Part shown: in pieces, positions 12,243 to 25,984 of the stretch
Numbering within the stretch: position 1 is the first letter of the stretch
Layout of the letters: each line of letters starts with the position of its first letter
NCBI RefSeq assembly: GCF_029168945.1
Contig: NC_083602.1
Span: 87,802,027-87,866,026 of the forward strand
DNA length: 64,000 nucleotides
Direction of reading: 5' to 3'
Source of the DNA: Cannabis sativa
Lineage: Eukaryota; Streptophyta; Magnoliopsida; Rosales; Cannabaceae
Program-made: the position numbers and the translations under genes
The notes under the pieces: model-generated
What the model was told of the DNA's origin: nothing
Databases searched by the model: none
Seen by the model: the letters and a program-made list of their open reading frames with translations, nothing else

Positions 12243-12532
12243 GGGAAATTTACAAAAATACTGGAATTTGGGTTAACTTTTACAAAAATACTGTCACACG
12301 AAATTTTTTTCAAGAATACTGTGTTTTTATAAAACACCAGTAAAACACAAAGCAGAACAACTCAAAACAACAGTAGAACACTAGTAAAACACCAGTAGAA
12401 CACCAGTGAAAACTTAACACTGTATACTGCAGTATGAAACTTATAAAAAAATACAATAAAAAAGTAAAAAATACCGTCTAGCAGTATTTTTGTAAAAAAA
12501 TAGCAAAAATTAGTATACCATGTAAATTTCCC
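12243..12532. mobile_element. Small Mutator-type MITE, 290 bp
   Basis: The ends are GGGAAATTTACA and, on the opposite strand, GGGAAATTTACATGGTATAC. TTAAATGA flanks it exactly on both sides (12,235-12,242 and 12,533-12,540), an 8-base duplication. The terminal word GGGAAATTT is shared with the 8.9 kb Mutator-like element at 40,126 and with the segment starting at 55,650. The interior has repeated AACACCAGTARAACACC words and codes for nothing. Confidence 0.75.
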
Positions 12533-12540
12533 TTAAATGA

Positions 12541-15500
12541 TTAAACCAAATCAAACTAAACGAATCTACTCAAAAATGGATTGATTTGGTTTGAAAGAAC
12601 AAAACAGAGTACAAAAAAAAGGAAAACAGAGAGAGATGAAAGAAGAACCTCAGAACATAGAATGCTTGCTTAAACATTTCGAGGAGGAAACGTTTAATTT
12701 ATAGTGATTGTACAAACAAGAATTCTCTTGTAACAGAATTGGTTACAAGTCAAGACACAGAAAAGTAAAGCTATAACTAACTAATCTGTTATTGGCTATC
12801 ATTATTTTGTAGTTGTTGTAATTTTTTTTTAAGTAATTATTAAGTTTTTTGGTAAATTTTTTTATTTTTAATAAGTTTATAATACATAAATAACAATAAA
12901 AAATTCTCAAAATAATGTTAAGTTAATATCAATATTTTATCTAAAGTTGTTTTCCAATATTAATTACCGAACTATATATATATAAATTAAGTATGTATAA
13001 AAGAAATATACGAATTGATTTAGTTTGAACTTTCACCGAGAATTTTAAAACAATGACCGAACTACAGAATTATAAACGGTCTAGATTGACTAAACCATTC
13101 ACACCAAATTCATTTAGTCTGGTCTCAAATAGTTTGGTCCAAATTAATTAGAGTTTGCAACCATAAATTACGAATTATAGGAACAATCCTAATGCGTATT
13201 GGAGTTATAAAAGCCACTCCATCTGTTTTCGAAAAATATAGAAAAAATTATTGTACCAAAACACAATTTAAACATTCATTTGTAACTGTAAGTGTGTCTT
13301 TTTCTCAACTTAACTATTTTGAATTCTCTTTTTTTAAATTACATTTAGATGCTTTTTTAAAAAAGAATTATAATGTAAACCAATATAAAAATTAGATATA
13401 ATATCTTCAAATGTTATAAACATAAATAGCCTTACCACATGGATAAATGTGACACCCTATAATAATTTTGTTTTGAACAATTATAATTAATTATATGTAA
13501 ATATATAAAAGGAAAGGTGTATTTCAGACAAGAACAGAAAACTATAGTACCATAATGCATAATAATTATAATTATGTCTTGTTGTTATTATAAAAAACGC
13601 TAAACACAATTGTTATTGTACAATAAAATGATATTCATGATAAGGTGACAGACAGATATGTAAATGCATTTTTTTTTTTTTTGTTAAAAAAAAATTAAAA
13701 ATAATTGTATTATGTATATATGTACTAATTCTACGGTTTAATAATAGAGAAATAGTAAAAAAAATATTTCACAAATACATACAAATAACAAAAAAATTAT
13801 TAAAATACTGTTGTATGAAATTTATAAAAAATATGGTATTTTTATGTTGTAATCTTGTTAATTTATTGTTGATTTTTTGTTATTGTTTTGATATTATTTG
13901 AATGTTATTTTCATGTTATTTTTATGGTATTTTTTTTATTGTTTTCATTTTCTATAGAAAATCCTAAAAATATATATATAAAAAATTAATCCTAAAAATA
14001 TAATTTTTTTTTATAAAAAATAATGTGGTAATGTAATTATTCTAATAGTAAAAGGAATATTAATATCACAAAGTATTTATTAGTAAAATTTAGTATTAGA
14101 TTTTATATAATTTTATTTAAAAATATATTTTTTTAAGAAAAAATTTCAACTACTAAGTAACAAGTACTCTAAAAATGTGGGGCGAGAATTTATTCAAAGA
14201 TAGCATCCGCTATCAAATCAAACTACTACTTTTAGTGAAAGTAAGCTTGGCCAACTTTTAGTGAAAGTAAGCTTAGCCAAGACATGAGCAATACTATTAT
14301 AAGATCTATTACAATGATTAATACTAATAACTTTGAACTTATTATAAAGATCATGAATATACAAAAAGGTAATAAAAAAGATATTGTGATGTGTAATATT
14401 ACTATTAGTATAATTTAATATAAGTAATCACTCACAATTTATAAGATATCACTTATAGAATATTGCACCATTTACCTAATAGCAATGTTATTTAATGATG
14501 TCACACTTGTCTTCACTAGTCCAAGATCTTGGATTTGATGTTGATACCATAAAAATAAATAATAAAAAATAAAAAAAAATTATAAGACATGGTGGTGATG
14601 AATTATGAGTGACAAATCGAATCTTTAAAAGCCTTATTACCCTGAGAAGAAGGGCAGTAGTTTGATGAGGTCTCCAGCCTGAAAAAAGCTGGTTCTTTAG
14701 AAAAAAGATAATGTTAATCATAATAAATCAGCTTTGTTCAATTTAAAAATAGAGATAGATGGTTTGATTGGTGGACAACTCTCATTACATTACATTACAT
14801 GGTCCTACAACTCCTACTACCCAAGAAACAAAAAACACACCTTCATTGGAACCTTCAACAAGAAGAATAGTACTATTTCTTTTTTCCATACCACAATAAG
14901 ACACACAATCTCAATCCAATTCTTGAAGAGCTACAAGATGAGTCATGCCTAAATGGCTTCTCTATCTCTAGTCTAGGCCCAAATTATTTTGGGATACTTG
15001 GGGTTACTATTTATATGATGAAATCAACAATTTAAGCTTATAACATTGAGAAAGTCTATGTAGGACTGAACATTTTTGTCGAGTTTGACTCGGACTCGAT
15101 CAACCCCCGAAACACGACTCGTAGAACTCGATCAATCAGCTTCATCAAGCGAGTTCGGGTGTTGTTTTTGCTCATGCTCAAGTTCTATGTCAGTATATAT
15201 TGTAGTTATCTAAGAGATAATGCAAATTTTCGAGAAATTCAGAACAATGTAACATACTGAAAACAAAATTTAGACTGTCTGTTGCAAGTGTCTCTTTTAT
15301 TTTATACGTGTGTTATTACGAATTTCTCAAAACTTTATAAAATATTTTAAATAACTATAATATACACTATCATATAAAAACCAACTAAAATCAAGAGTGA
15401 CCTGTAAAAACATCCTATAATATTTGGTAGCATATAAATAGATTTTTCACATAAATTTTGGCAAGTAGAGACTAGGGAAGGGGACCAATGTGTCACTATG

Positions 15501-15646
15501 GATTTTAGATCAATTTAGAAGAGAAAATATTGTACTGAAACTTGGATAACAATGCAAAGTAATACAAGAGCAATCAGTTGAGACTTTCAACTTGATGCAT
15601 GAAGCCCCCATTGGAGTTTGAGTTTAAGAACACCAACAGGGGTAGA
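12541..15646. other. Intergenic, no gene seen
   Basis: AT-rich DNA. Short open frames at 13,192, 14,488 and 14,734 have no recognisable domain and read like chance frames. About 15,065-15,440 holds hAT-like (GACTGAACATTTTTGTCGAG) and TACGCATT-type repeat remnants. About 15,450-15,646 probably includes the 3' UTR of the gene that follows on the minus strand. Confidence 0.5.
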
Positions 15647-18600
15647 TTAAAAGACCATTAAATCAGAAACCAAATCATCTAACAAGCAACTCAACACTCC
15701 CTTTTCAATCTCTACACCTTCCTCAAATGCTTCATTGTCAAAATCAAGCCATCTTCCAATCCCTGTGCTCATGTCCTTGTCCACAAGGTCATCCACCATC
15801 AATTCCGCCATATCTTTCCAAACCGAGATTTCTTCGTGGATTTCCTCGGCTAACCATTCCTTCCTTGGAGCCAGCCTACCTTTTCTAGAGCATGTTCCGA
15901 TTAACATTTGCAGACTTCTCAATTCCAGAGATTCATTCACACAATCAAACAAAACCTTTCGTCCGAGCTTTGAGCAACACTCCTCTTCATTCCATTCTGT
16001 AAAATTCTCCTCGTTCTCGAGATCATCAAATAGAGTTGGTGGGGAGATAACCTTGTTAGCATGGCCCAATGCAAAATCTTCTAGTGCTAATTCAGCATTG
16101 CTGACTATGTCTCTCACATATTCCAGTTCCCAGTTGCTTGGTTTATCATAGTCTATAAAACCAAATCTTCTATTCACTTGATTTACACTGACATTCCTTG
16201 TGGAACTGAAAAAGACCGAGTCAGATGATTCTATCTCGCCATGTGACGGGGTTTGAACTTCAGCTACCGAGCATCCCTTGTTTCCTGTAAGGATGGTAAA
16301 AGATCAAAATGTCTTATCATATGAGGATTGAAAAAGAACATAGTTATGCACCATTGCACCAAGACAAAATTGTTAGTACCATCTCTCTATTCTATACAAT
16401 ATTTAGTCCTATCCCATCCCATTAATTGCAACAATCACAAAAGTATATCTTCCTTGTTCTACCAGAATTTTCTTCCATTGAATTAAGAGCAAACAAGATT
16501 CACATTGAAGAAATGGTGGTACCTTTGGCATTACTTCTGTTATCTGCAGAGCTTCCACTTTCGAATGAGTATTCGCAACTTGATTCCGGACTAAGATCTT
16601 GATAATCCAATCGTTTTCCAATTGCACGGTTGTTGCTGCTTACACTAGGCTCTTCCATCCTTATAGATCCCTGAAAGTGGTCAACATAGCTTGATTAGTT
16701 TAGCAAGAAATATTTACAAACATCTGCATAATGCAAAAGAATTAATATAACAAAGATCTCATAAATAATAAGGGCAAAAGAAACTAGTGAAGTTCTTGCC
16801 AGCAGAAAATATTCATAGTTCAAATTCAAACTAGAAGAAAAAGCCTGAATTTTACTGCTAAAGAATTTGTATTATAAGCAGAGCAACACTAAATAAAGGA
16901 AAGCAGAAATGAAGAAGCATGGCACAAAGTAAATAAGGAAAGTTGAGTTTAAAATAGATTAAAGGAAACTACTATAAATGAAAAGTAATAATGAAGCTGA
17001 AAAAGATCTTATTCTTTATACAATTTAAGTATATTAGTTGTTATTAACTCATAAATTTTGGCTTGTTTAAAACTAAAATTTATTGTATTTTGAGCAAGTG
17101 TAGTGTAGTATGATTTGAGTTCTTCCTACTGAACCCTAAGCCTACTACAACCTTTGGGAAACCAAAAATCCTAACAAATTGATGCGCAAAATCGTACAAA
17201 TTAATTAATAGAATCAAACTCCATTTAGAGCAAATCATGAATCTAATCACTCGAATTAACCCTTATATGGACATATATAAAAGGATTTGATTTGAGTTGA
17301 TTTCCTTTATACTACAAATTGTTTTTAACACTTACCCAAGAGGGCTTTTTAACACTTACATACAATCACCTCATAATCATATGTGCATGTAGAAAATAGT
17401 GAATTGAAATTATGTGTTTTATTCAATAGAACATCCTGCATTACGAAACTAAGTAATTACAACTTTTTCCTAATTTCTTAGCTAATAGATTCTAACAGTG
17501 CATATATACAAGGATTTGATTTCCTTTAAACTGTAAATTATTTTTAACACTTACCCAAGAAGACTTAGGGGTAAAATGGTCAACGACGTGGTTTGCTCCC
17601 GCAAGGTTACAATCTAAGGTACAAGTCTCTCCTACATAGTAATTGCTATAGTTTCCTAGTCCCTAATATTATAGGTTTTATAAATTTCCCCTTCTATCCT
17701 ATATAGCTCATTAGCTTGTACTCATCAGATTAAAATGAATAGTAAGTGTCCTACAACATTACATTACTCATCAGAAAATATTAATAACATGACTCTAATT
17801 GCATAATATTAATAACCTGACTCTAATTGCATAATACAAAATGTAATTGAAAGTTGAATATCACATTTCACTACTTCAATAATGGACTCAAATGGTTTGT
17901 TCCTGATGCAGCAGATGATAATTTGAGTTCTATAGATCTATGCTATTAATTCTGAGACTGAGTAAAATCTCATTATACAATCATAATAAATGGTGGAAGC
18001 ATAAAGGTTTAAATTCGAGGACAAAGACGCTAAGAAACCAAACTGCAGTAGAAAGACATAACCAAAGGAAACAAACCTGCCACTGCTGGTTCATATTGTT
18101 CATTGGGCCATCAACTGAAGGAGATTTACAGTTGTATGAGCTATCCCTTTGAAATTGCTTGCCTCCTCTTGATGTGTTGCTTGGCAAATTGAAATCTTGA
18201 GAACCAGATGCACAACTAGCAGAACTCTCCTCTCTGACACCATTTGATTGATATGATTGAACTTTAGATGCTAGTTCCTGAAGCTTCTGTTCCAAAAGTA
18301 CACTCAAGGAATCAGCTCCTATCACATTCAATCCAGGGGAAGATAATGTGAAGCTTTTCGAGTAGAGATCAGGATCTTTGTCATTAATAGAGTTAAATCT
18401 CTTCTCCATCATGACTTGACCAGATGACCAGGAATCACCTGGGGATTTCTTCAGGGGAGAGTTAAATGTAAATGAAATTACATCCATGCTTTGCTTTCTG
18501 TTATCTGCACTCATATTGGTACAGGAATCCATAGTGACATTGCATTTTATTGACCTTTCCCCTTCACTGATTGGCAAATTATCTGCAAGAGAATCTTCTA

Positions 18601-20202
18601 AATTAGAATCCTGACAAACAGACCTTTTCTTCTGGGAGAGTTTTTTAACTGTGGATGATGATGTATCTCTCTGGGCAGCAGTTGCAGAACCCATCTTTCG
18701 GGGTCCAGTTTTGGAGTTTGCTGCACCCTTATTCACAGTCTTATTTGTTGACTCAATTGAATTAGTAGAGGACCTAGTTCTTCTGGCTGAATGATTGGAA
18801 GCTGAACCTTTTTCGGTCAGCTTATCTTTATTGGATACAGAGTTCTGTTTCTGGTTGTTCTGCCTGAGCGCATTGTTACTGCTCTGTGCAGAATTTCTTT
18901 TCTGTGCAGATCGATGCAAGCTAGATTGGCACTTGTGTAACTGGTTTGACTTCACTTCCTTGTGTTCCTTCTGTTTCATAGAGTTCTTATTGTCACATGA
19001 AGTTGACCCCTCCCTTCTCTGGACATTGGTCTTTGCTTGTTGGGCAAGTGATAATGATCTTCCCTTATCTCTGGAGTTGTTAAAAGTCCGTTTTTCAGAA
19101 TCCACAGAAGCCCGAGTTACTAGCACATATTCTGAACCATTTGTGGTTTTATTCCTATACTGTGCTTTATTAAACCTTAAAGAGCCAGACTCCTTGCGAT
19201 TTTCAGAATCAGATGCTTTATTTGCAGCTTCCATCTTCTCTTTCAAATCCCGAATTCTCAAGGGAACTGAAGAAGCCCCAATGCTGGTCACTTTGCTCTT
19301 TGAAGATGCCATGGGACTCGACTCAATCATCTTCGCAGCTGCTTCCATAATGTAAGTCACATTTTTTGTTGGAATGAACCCGGGATTTTTTATAGGTGAC
19401 AATAGCTTATGATGAGTAAACGGAATTGACTTAGCTGATTTTGGAGGTAGAACTTCAGTTTGAAACCTCTCAATAGGCCGGTTATGCTGCCTCAACGGCC
19501 TAGATTCTACGGGATTCCTACAAAATGTATCATGCTTGGGCACATATCCACCCTCCATGGAATAAAAATCATTCCATAAATTAGCCTTGCCATGATGAGC
19601 TGATTTAACTTTAAGCAAGCACACCTCTGAAAGTTGAGCAGAACTAGAAGAGGGATCAGCAACATTTGAGCTTGGCAATGAATCTAACCCCATAAGTCTA
19701 GCAACTACACTAGGAGCTTTACTCCCACCACCATCATCACTAGTTGCCCATGAAGCAGAAGTCCAGTCATTACTACCTTTATTACTCGAACTCGCGTCAT
19801 TCTCATCCACATCTACCTGAAAATACAACAATTATTACAAACAAACAACATAAGAAACATATCAAAAAAATCAGTTCAAGAAAATAAGGAGAAAAAGAGA
19901 TGCTTTGCTTCCCACCTTGTAAGCATCTGATTTGGGGAAATTCTCCTCATCTTCTTTTTCTTGTGTTGACCCTTGTGCAACTAAAAAGACAAGATATTTT
20001 AGAACACAAATGAATCACAATGCTCAACCAAAAAAATAACAGAAACTAGTCCAAACATGGGCATAGCATAAAAATCAATGAGAAAAGAAATGTTACCAGG
20101 TAACTCTTCCAAGTTATTTGCAAAAAGCTTCTTACGAGATTTCCCATTCCAATCAAACAAGTTAAGAAAACCCCCCTTTGAACGCTTTTTCTCAACTTCC
20201 AT
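15647..20202 (-). CDS. TRM-like protein (VARLMGL motif, DUF4378), five exons, 898 aa
   Basis: Exons by frame and GT-AG sites: 20,202-20,097, 19,980-19,916, 19,816-18,077, 16,670-16,523 and 16,284-15,647, totalling 899 codons with stop and no interruption. The protein begins MEVEKKRSKGGFLNLFDWNG and KSRKKLF, the N-terminus usual in this plant group. It has VARLMGLDSLP at about residues 95-105 (the DUF3741 or VARLMGL motif), then a long Ser/Lys/Asn-rich disordered middle with nuclear-signal-like basic runs. The C-terminal DUF4378 is recognisable by LSPESSCEYSFE, a WKDMAELMVDDLV block, and IGRWLDFDNEAFEEGVEIE. Family members (TON1 Recruiting Motif and LONGIFOLIA proteins) act at cortical microtubules with TON1 and PP2A to set division plane and cell elongation. 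The TRM20/21-like clade is my guess. The 1.4 kb intron before exon 4 is the largest; 5' UTR likely extends to the CT-rich tract near 20,990. No transcript evidence. Confidence 0.85.
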
Positions 20203-21589
20203 GCTTTCCTTTTTATAAACCTAAAACAACTGTGCAATTCAAAATCAGCCCATATCCATACTTGGGTTAGAGTTTGTCATATTTGAATCCTAAATGTGCA
20301 ATCATGTTTAAACTCTAAAAAAATATTATCAATTTGAAATGAACCAAGAACAAAGCAACAACAATTAGCTAGCATAACTGAGTACAAATTATACAACAAA
20401 AACACATTTAATCTCACCTACATTGCTCATTCAAATTTTCAAATAAACTTGGACAGAACGCCCTAATTTGGTATCCTTAAAAAGCAATTAGTATCAGAAA
20501 TGGAATAGAACACAAACCTCAAGTCATTTCAGTCAAACTCTAGTAAAAAATCCTTAAATCTGCAAAAACCCATGTATCCCAAACTCCAAGCTCAAATCTT
20601 TTTCCTCAGTTGTAAAAACCCACTTTCCAAAATCAGCAAAAGAGACGAAACCAGCATAAAAGAACAGCTTTTTTTTTTCAAATGGGCAACCTTTCAAATT
20701 CCAATCAATCTAGCAAACAAAGCCCATTTCCATTTCCATTTCCATTTCCAAAGCAAACCAAGCTCAAAAATTTACCCCTTTCTTCAACACAAAGGCAATG
20801 TACAAAGAGATCTGAACTCATAAAAGCCAAAACAACAAAATGTACGAAGTCCAAAAACCACGATCAGAACTGAAACCAAGAATGAAGGAAGGACACATAT
20901 AATAAAGAAAAATGAAATTAATTTAATGGTGGGAGAGTGGGGTTCAGGTACAGGTTGGTCAAATAGGAGACTGAGATGAGAGAGAGAGAAAGAATAGAGT
21001 TTGAAAATGGGAGACTGAGTTGAGGTGAGTCGAGTCGAGTTGAGTTGAGTAATAAATTAAAAAGGTTTGCATTAAAATCTTTCGTTGGTCTTCTTCACTG
21101 AAAAACACTATTTTTTAAGATACTGACCCGTTTTATTGCTTATACTGCAATGCCACGTGGCATGTCTATGTGGGTCTACCTAGGCCCCACTTTTCCATTT
21201 CAGACAATTGTCTATTTTATTTGTTTAGTGTCATTGCTTTGGACATAAAGGAAAAATAATAATAATAAGGCCAAAAATAATTAAAAATAAAAAGTAATTT
21301 TCAATAATTTCTTCTTTCTTTTTCAGCAAAATAAATAAATAATAAAATAATAGATAAATAATATTCTTCGTTCTTTTTTTTCCCAATTTGCTTTGGAATT
21401 GAAAGAATATGTTAGAGAAGGCTAAAAATGTTGTAAAAAATATATTATCTTCTTCAAATTATACAAAAAAAAAACTTTTAATTTTTTATTATTTTAATGG
21501 TTTAAGTATTATTTTTTTAAAAAAATTAATTCATTCTTTTAAAGAAAAATTACAAAAAATTAGTTATTTTCGCTAAATAACAAGATTTA
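20203..21589. other. 5' flank and promoter region of the TRM-like gene, otherwise no gene
   Basis: Reading on the minus strand, a CT-rich stretch (about 20,975-21,000) and a GAGTT-type simple repeat (21,014-21,052, written on the plus strand) precede the gene and may mark its leader and promoter. Simple repeat CCATTT occurs at 20,728-20,750. The short open frames at 20,572 and 20,682 on the plus strand are not convincing. From 21,050 onward the DNA is AT-rich up to a LINE remnant. Confidence 0.45.
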
Positions 21590-23105
21590 TACAAAGGAGA
21601 TTAACCTCAATCTACATGGCACTAGCTTTGTTAATCAAAGCATAGTTGGTTAAAATGTGTGCTACCCTATTAGCATCCCAATATACTAAAGAAATCCTAT
21701 TCACATTGTCATACATTAACATATTCCGTATATGGTCAAGTATATCATCAACGTCTCGACACACATCTTCTTTTTATATGAATTAATTAGACAGCTTCAA
21801 GACAATCTGACTCAATGTTAAATCTTGGTAATTTCTTTTGTATTCCCAACTGTAGCCCATCTTGAATAACGAGCAATTCAGCATGAAAATGGTAGAACTG
21901 TAGTAGAGGTAAAGAAAACTCGTCCTCTACTATCTAGAATCACACTTTCCAATCTCGTATGCCCTTTACCCTGTTTAACTCTTGCTTCAACGTTTATTGT
22001 ACAAACCCCAACAATAGGAGGCTATCATTTTATTTCCTTTTCTGGTTGTGTCCTGTTATGTTTCACACCAACAGTTTTAAAATATTCAAGATAAAGAGCA
22101 CACCATTCAGCCACCTCAGAAGCATGAGGGATTTTACCTCTATGTTTAGTATTGTTTCGTATGAACCAGAGATTCCAAATTACCACTAATCAGAATTCAT
22201 AGTCTTCTAGGGTACACATTTTGGACAACCACATAAGAAAGGCTAGCACGTCCTCTTTCTCTTCTCTTCGTACCATCTGTTTAAAGTCACATCTTCTCCA
22301 AATTTCCTTGACTGCATTGCAGTGTCACAACACATGAAATAAATTTTCACGCATTCCTTTTGAGCATCTAAAATAGCTTGGATCTATTGTAACCTTCCTA
22401 TGAACCAGATTCGATTGAGTAGGCAGCCATGAATTTGCTAATTTTCACACAAAATGTTTGACTTTAGGTAGGATTGTCAGCTTCTCCATCTTCTTCCACC
22501 AAGTGACGACATTACTATCATCAGATTGGACTATCTTATTCTCTATGTCCCACCCTGTTGTGGGTATGTTCAAAATCATTTCAACATCGACTTAGTTGAA
22601 GTTACCACGAATAAAAAACTCATCCCATGATCCTATCTCCCATCATGTAGCTTCAAGTCACTCACATCAAGTTGGTCCAACAAAGGAGGTTTATCATATA
22701 TTTTGAAAGTCCGTGGGCGAGGCATCCAAGGATCCTCCAGTATTCGGATACTCTCTCCATTCCCAATCCACCATCGATAGACATTAACAATAATTTTTTT
22801 CTCCAATGCAGACTCTTCCAAATAAAAGAAGCATGAGAATCGCATTTAGCCTTAAAAATATCGTTATTTGGGAAGTAACTAGCCTTTAATACTTTAGCAC
22901 AGGGTGTTGTCGGGTGTCGAACACATCGCCAAATTTATTTAGTCAAAAGAGCTTGATTGAACAACTCAAGATTCTTAAATCTCAATCCTCCTTTCTCTTT
23001 CGATTTACACGGGCTGACCAGTTACACCAATGAATTTTTCTTTCTTTATCAAAGGAACCTGACCATAAGCGGGTTGCCATCTTATGTAGAATTTTTAGGT
23101 GACAC
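21590..23105 (-). mobile_element. Decayed non-LTR retrotransposon (LINE) 3' part
   Basis: Translated on the minus strand in several frames, this reads as the C-terminal half of a plant L1-type ORF2. Near 23,100-22,860 is the end of the reverse transcriptase region (words like IHWCNWS, FKNLELFNQALLTK and KVLKASYFPNNDIF). At 22,845-22,633 is the linker RWWIGNGESIRILEDPWMPR. At about 22,350-22,100 is a zinc-finger RT-associated region (WNLWFIRNNTKHRGKIPHAS). At about 21,890-21,600 is an RNase H-like end (FHAELLVIQDGLQ, FNIESDCLEAV). Stops and frame changes interrupt it throughout, and the catalytic core of the reverse transcriptase is missing. It is dead and was truncated at its 5' end, as LINEs usually are. 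Confidence 0.8.
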
Positions 23106-23725
23106 ATTCCCAAGCCTAGTCCTAGGCTGGGTTAAGGCAAGTTAGGTCTATACTTAAGACCTACCCAAATTCAAGGCCCAAAAATTTTATACACTAGGAA
23201 TATGTGGAGAAAAAATGATAATTTTGTGAGATTTTTGAAAATAGGCCGACAAATACCCAAACTCACCCCTACCCATGTCAAACACATACTTTACATATAA
23301 CACATTTCTTAGGCCACTTTGAGTCAGGGTTGGCCCTCCTTCATTGCATAGGAATCCATCTAAATAAAAATATATATAAAGAATTAATTTATTTAAAGTT
23401 AAGTTTTTCCTTGGATGTCACTCACCACTAGTTGTTTGGATGGGATTCAGGTGACACTCCCATGACTAATTTTGAGCTAAACCAAACTCGTGTCTATTAT
23501 CCACTCAAACTCAGAATTCCAAAATTTTATACACTACATGAATATGTGAATAGGAAAAAATGATAACCTTGTAAAATTTTAGAAAATAGACCCACTAATA
23601 CCTAAACTCATTTTTACCCAAGTCAAACATATAATTTACATATAAAACAATTCTTAGGTCCACTTTGAGTTAGAGTCGGCCCTCAGGCCTACACACTCCG
23701 TCATTGCATGGGAATCCATCTAATA
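23090..23725. repeat. Direct duplication of about 270-290 bp
   Basis: The stretch about 23,093-23,365 recurs at about 23,430-23,720 in the same orientation. Shared words include AATTTTATACACTA, GAATATGTG, AAAATGATAA, ACATATAA, CACTTTGAGT and CATTGCATRGGAATCCATCT. The copies have drifted apart by many substitutions. The end words TCGGCCCT/TTGGCCCT resemble those of the hAT-like small elements at 32,386 and 35,058. Non-coding. Confidence 0.7.
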
Positions 23726-25984
23726 TCTAAGTAGAATATTTCCTTGCGGAAAAAAATGTAAAGCATTGATGAATATTTCTTAGCGGGGTTGTAGCTTTCT
23801 TGGTAACATTTGAAGGAAGCCATAATGATAGCCCCTCATCAAGGAAAAAAAAGGTTCCTTTATCCTATTAAGACTTTGTAAGGCCATCTATTTCTATGGT
23901 TGATTGGTTCTTCATTAAAGAAAAAGAGTTTTGGTTTGGCTTCCTATAGATTTTGAATAGTTGTTAAAATACTTCCAAAAAGAGCAAGAGCTTATAGTTC
24001 ACATGAAAAGACATTTATTAGAATTGGTTCTCAAGTTATTTACTTTTCTAATTTTAAGCATATAAGTTGCATGTGCTCATGTGCTCTTTCGTCAAATTAC
24101 GTATAAAAATTCTTTATGACTTTATATTCTTTCTTTCTTTTCAATAATTAGATTTAAATCTTTATTTTTATGTCAAATTTATTTGACTTTAAAACTAACT
24201 TAACGTGACCCATGGCTAATAAAATGGCTATGGTGGTTGTTATTAATTAGTGTAATTTAGAGCATTATTATTAGACATAAAATTATTTAATTGATATATA
24301 TAGAACTTAATACTTAATTACATTAATTCTTTTTCATATTAAATTTAATAAATAATAAACAATTGTTAACCACTTGTGTCATCTTATTGACTATTATAAT
24401 TAATTGGATAAATGGAGTTTGAAATAATTGGAACCAATAGAAATAAGCCTATTATGTGATTCTTTATTGGTTGGAACATTGATTTGAAGTTTTGCTTTGC
24501 AAATTGGTTTTAAGACAAGTACACAACTTCAATTCATTTCTGACACTAAACAGTAAACACTCCACTTTCCACCCCTAAAAGAAAAAAATCAATTATTGCA
24601 AAAAATTCTTTGTATTTTTCCTTCTTTTTCGTTTTTTGGTAGAGAAGAAAATTGGATATAAAGGGTCCAAGAGAATTTAAGGAAATATCCCCTCAAAGTT
24701 GTAGGAATATTTATGTATATAAAATGCATGTCAATCATATATATTAGGGGAATTACCCTCTCCAAGAATATACGTAAGATTATTTTTCTGATTTTTATTT
24801 TATGACCATATTTATTGTAGTAATAATGAATTTCTATTAATTTTTAAAAAAATTTAAATAATTTACAATATCACATTGAAAAATATTTAAAACTTTTAAA
24901 AATGGACAGTAATATATCCTTAGATAAACCCTGATTTGTTTTTTTGGGGAGAGTAATATATATTGGTACACTTACAGCACAAAAATGTGTACCATAAACC
25001 TCCATTTTATATATGTATATATATATATATATATATTTTTTTTTTGCAGGATCCTCCCATATGTGTTATGAAGAAAATTTTACATAAGTGGATACCACAT
25101 TTTAGACTAATTCTCTCTCTTAATTTTTTTCCGACTATACTGCCAATTATTTGGACTCAAAAATAATACCATCACGATTCACGACTTATAATTCAAGATT
25201 TTAATATGACAAAAGCATAAATTTTGTTGCCCAAACCTTAAACTTAAAATAAATATAATATACTAGCTAACTTTATGAGTTACTTTATGTCGCAAATTAT
25301 ATTTAATTATATAGTTGAGATTAATTAATTGGGAAATTAAGTGGGTAATAAATTACAGTTAAATTAGAAATGTAATGCATATATCATCTAATTTGATTGT
25401 GCAACTTAAGAGTGTATTTATCATTGTTTTTCTAAATAAGCCTATTTTAAAAAATAATTTTGATAAGTTTTAAAATAAATATTCTAATAGTATATTTTAA
25501 TATCATAAAATCATTACATTACAAAAATAAAATAAAATTGTTAGCTAATAAGTTTTATATAGTTACTTCCTATAATTCATTATAACTTACTTAAATAAGT
25601 TTAAAGTAAAGTAAAAATATTTTAAACAAATTGAACACTATAGAATAAGCTAAATATAAACTCATAATTTTAAAAAATAACTATAATTTAAAAATATATG
25701 TAAGATAAATTACCTATTTTTTCTTGTTGAAAGATAATCAATAATTAGTAGCCAATCGGCATCATAATCAATCAAAATGTTACATTTGAAAACCTACAAA
25801 GACAATTTTAGAAAGCAAAACTTTTTTATTTTTAGTATTCGGAAAAAAAAGAAAAAAAACTTTTTATTTTCTTGTAGGTATTACTTTTAATTTTCGTATG
25901 CTAGTGCTTACAATGGTAAAATGTGTTACATCAAATTTATCAATCTACTTTTGCAATTATTTTTATTTTAGATATATATATATA
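23726..25984. other. Intergenic, no gene seen
   Basis: AT-rich with a TA dinucleotide run near 25,010-25,036. The open frame at 24,963-25,166 reads through that run and has no domain. No RNA gene or element with clear ends was recognised. Confidence 0.5.
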
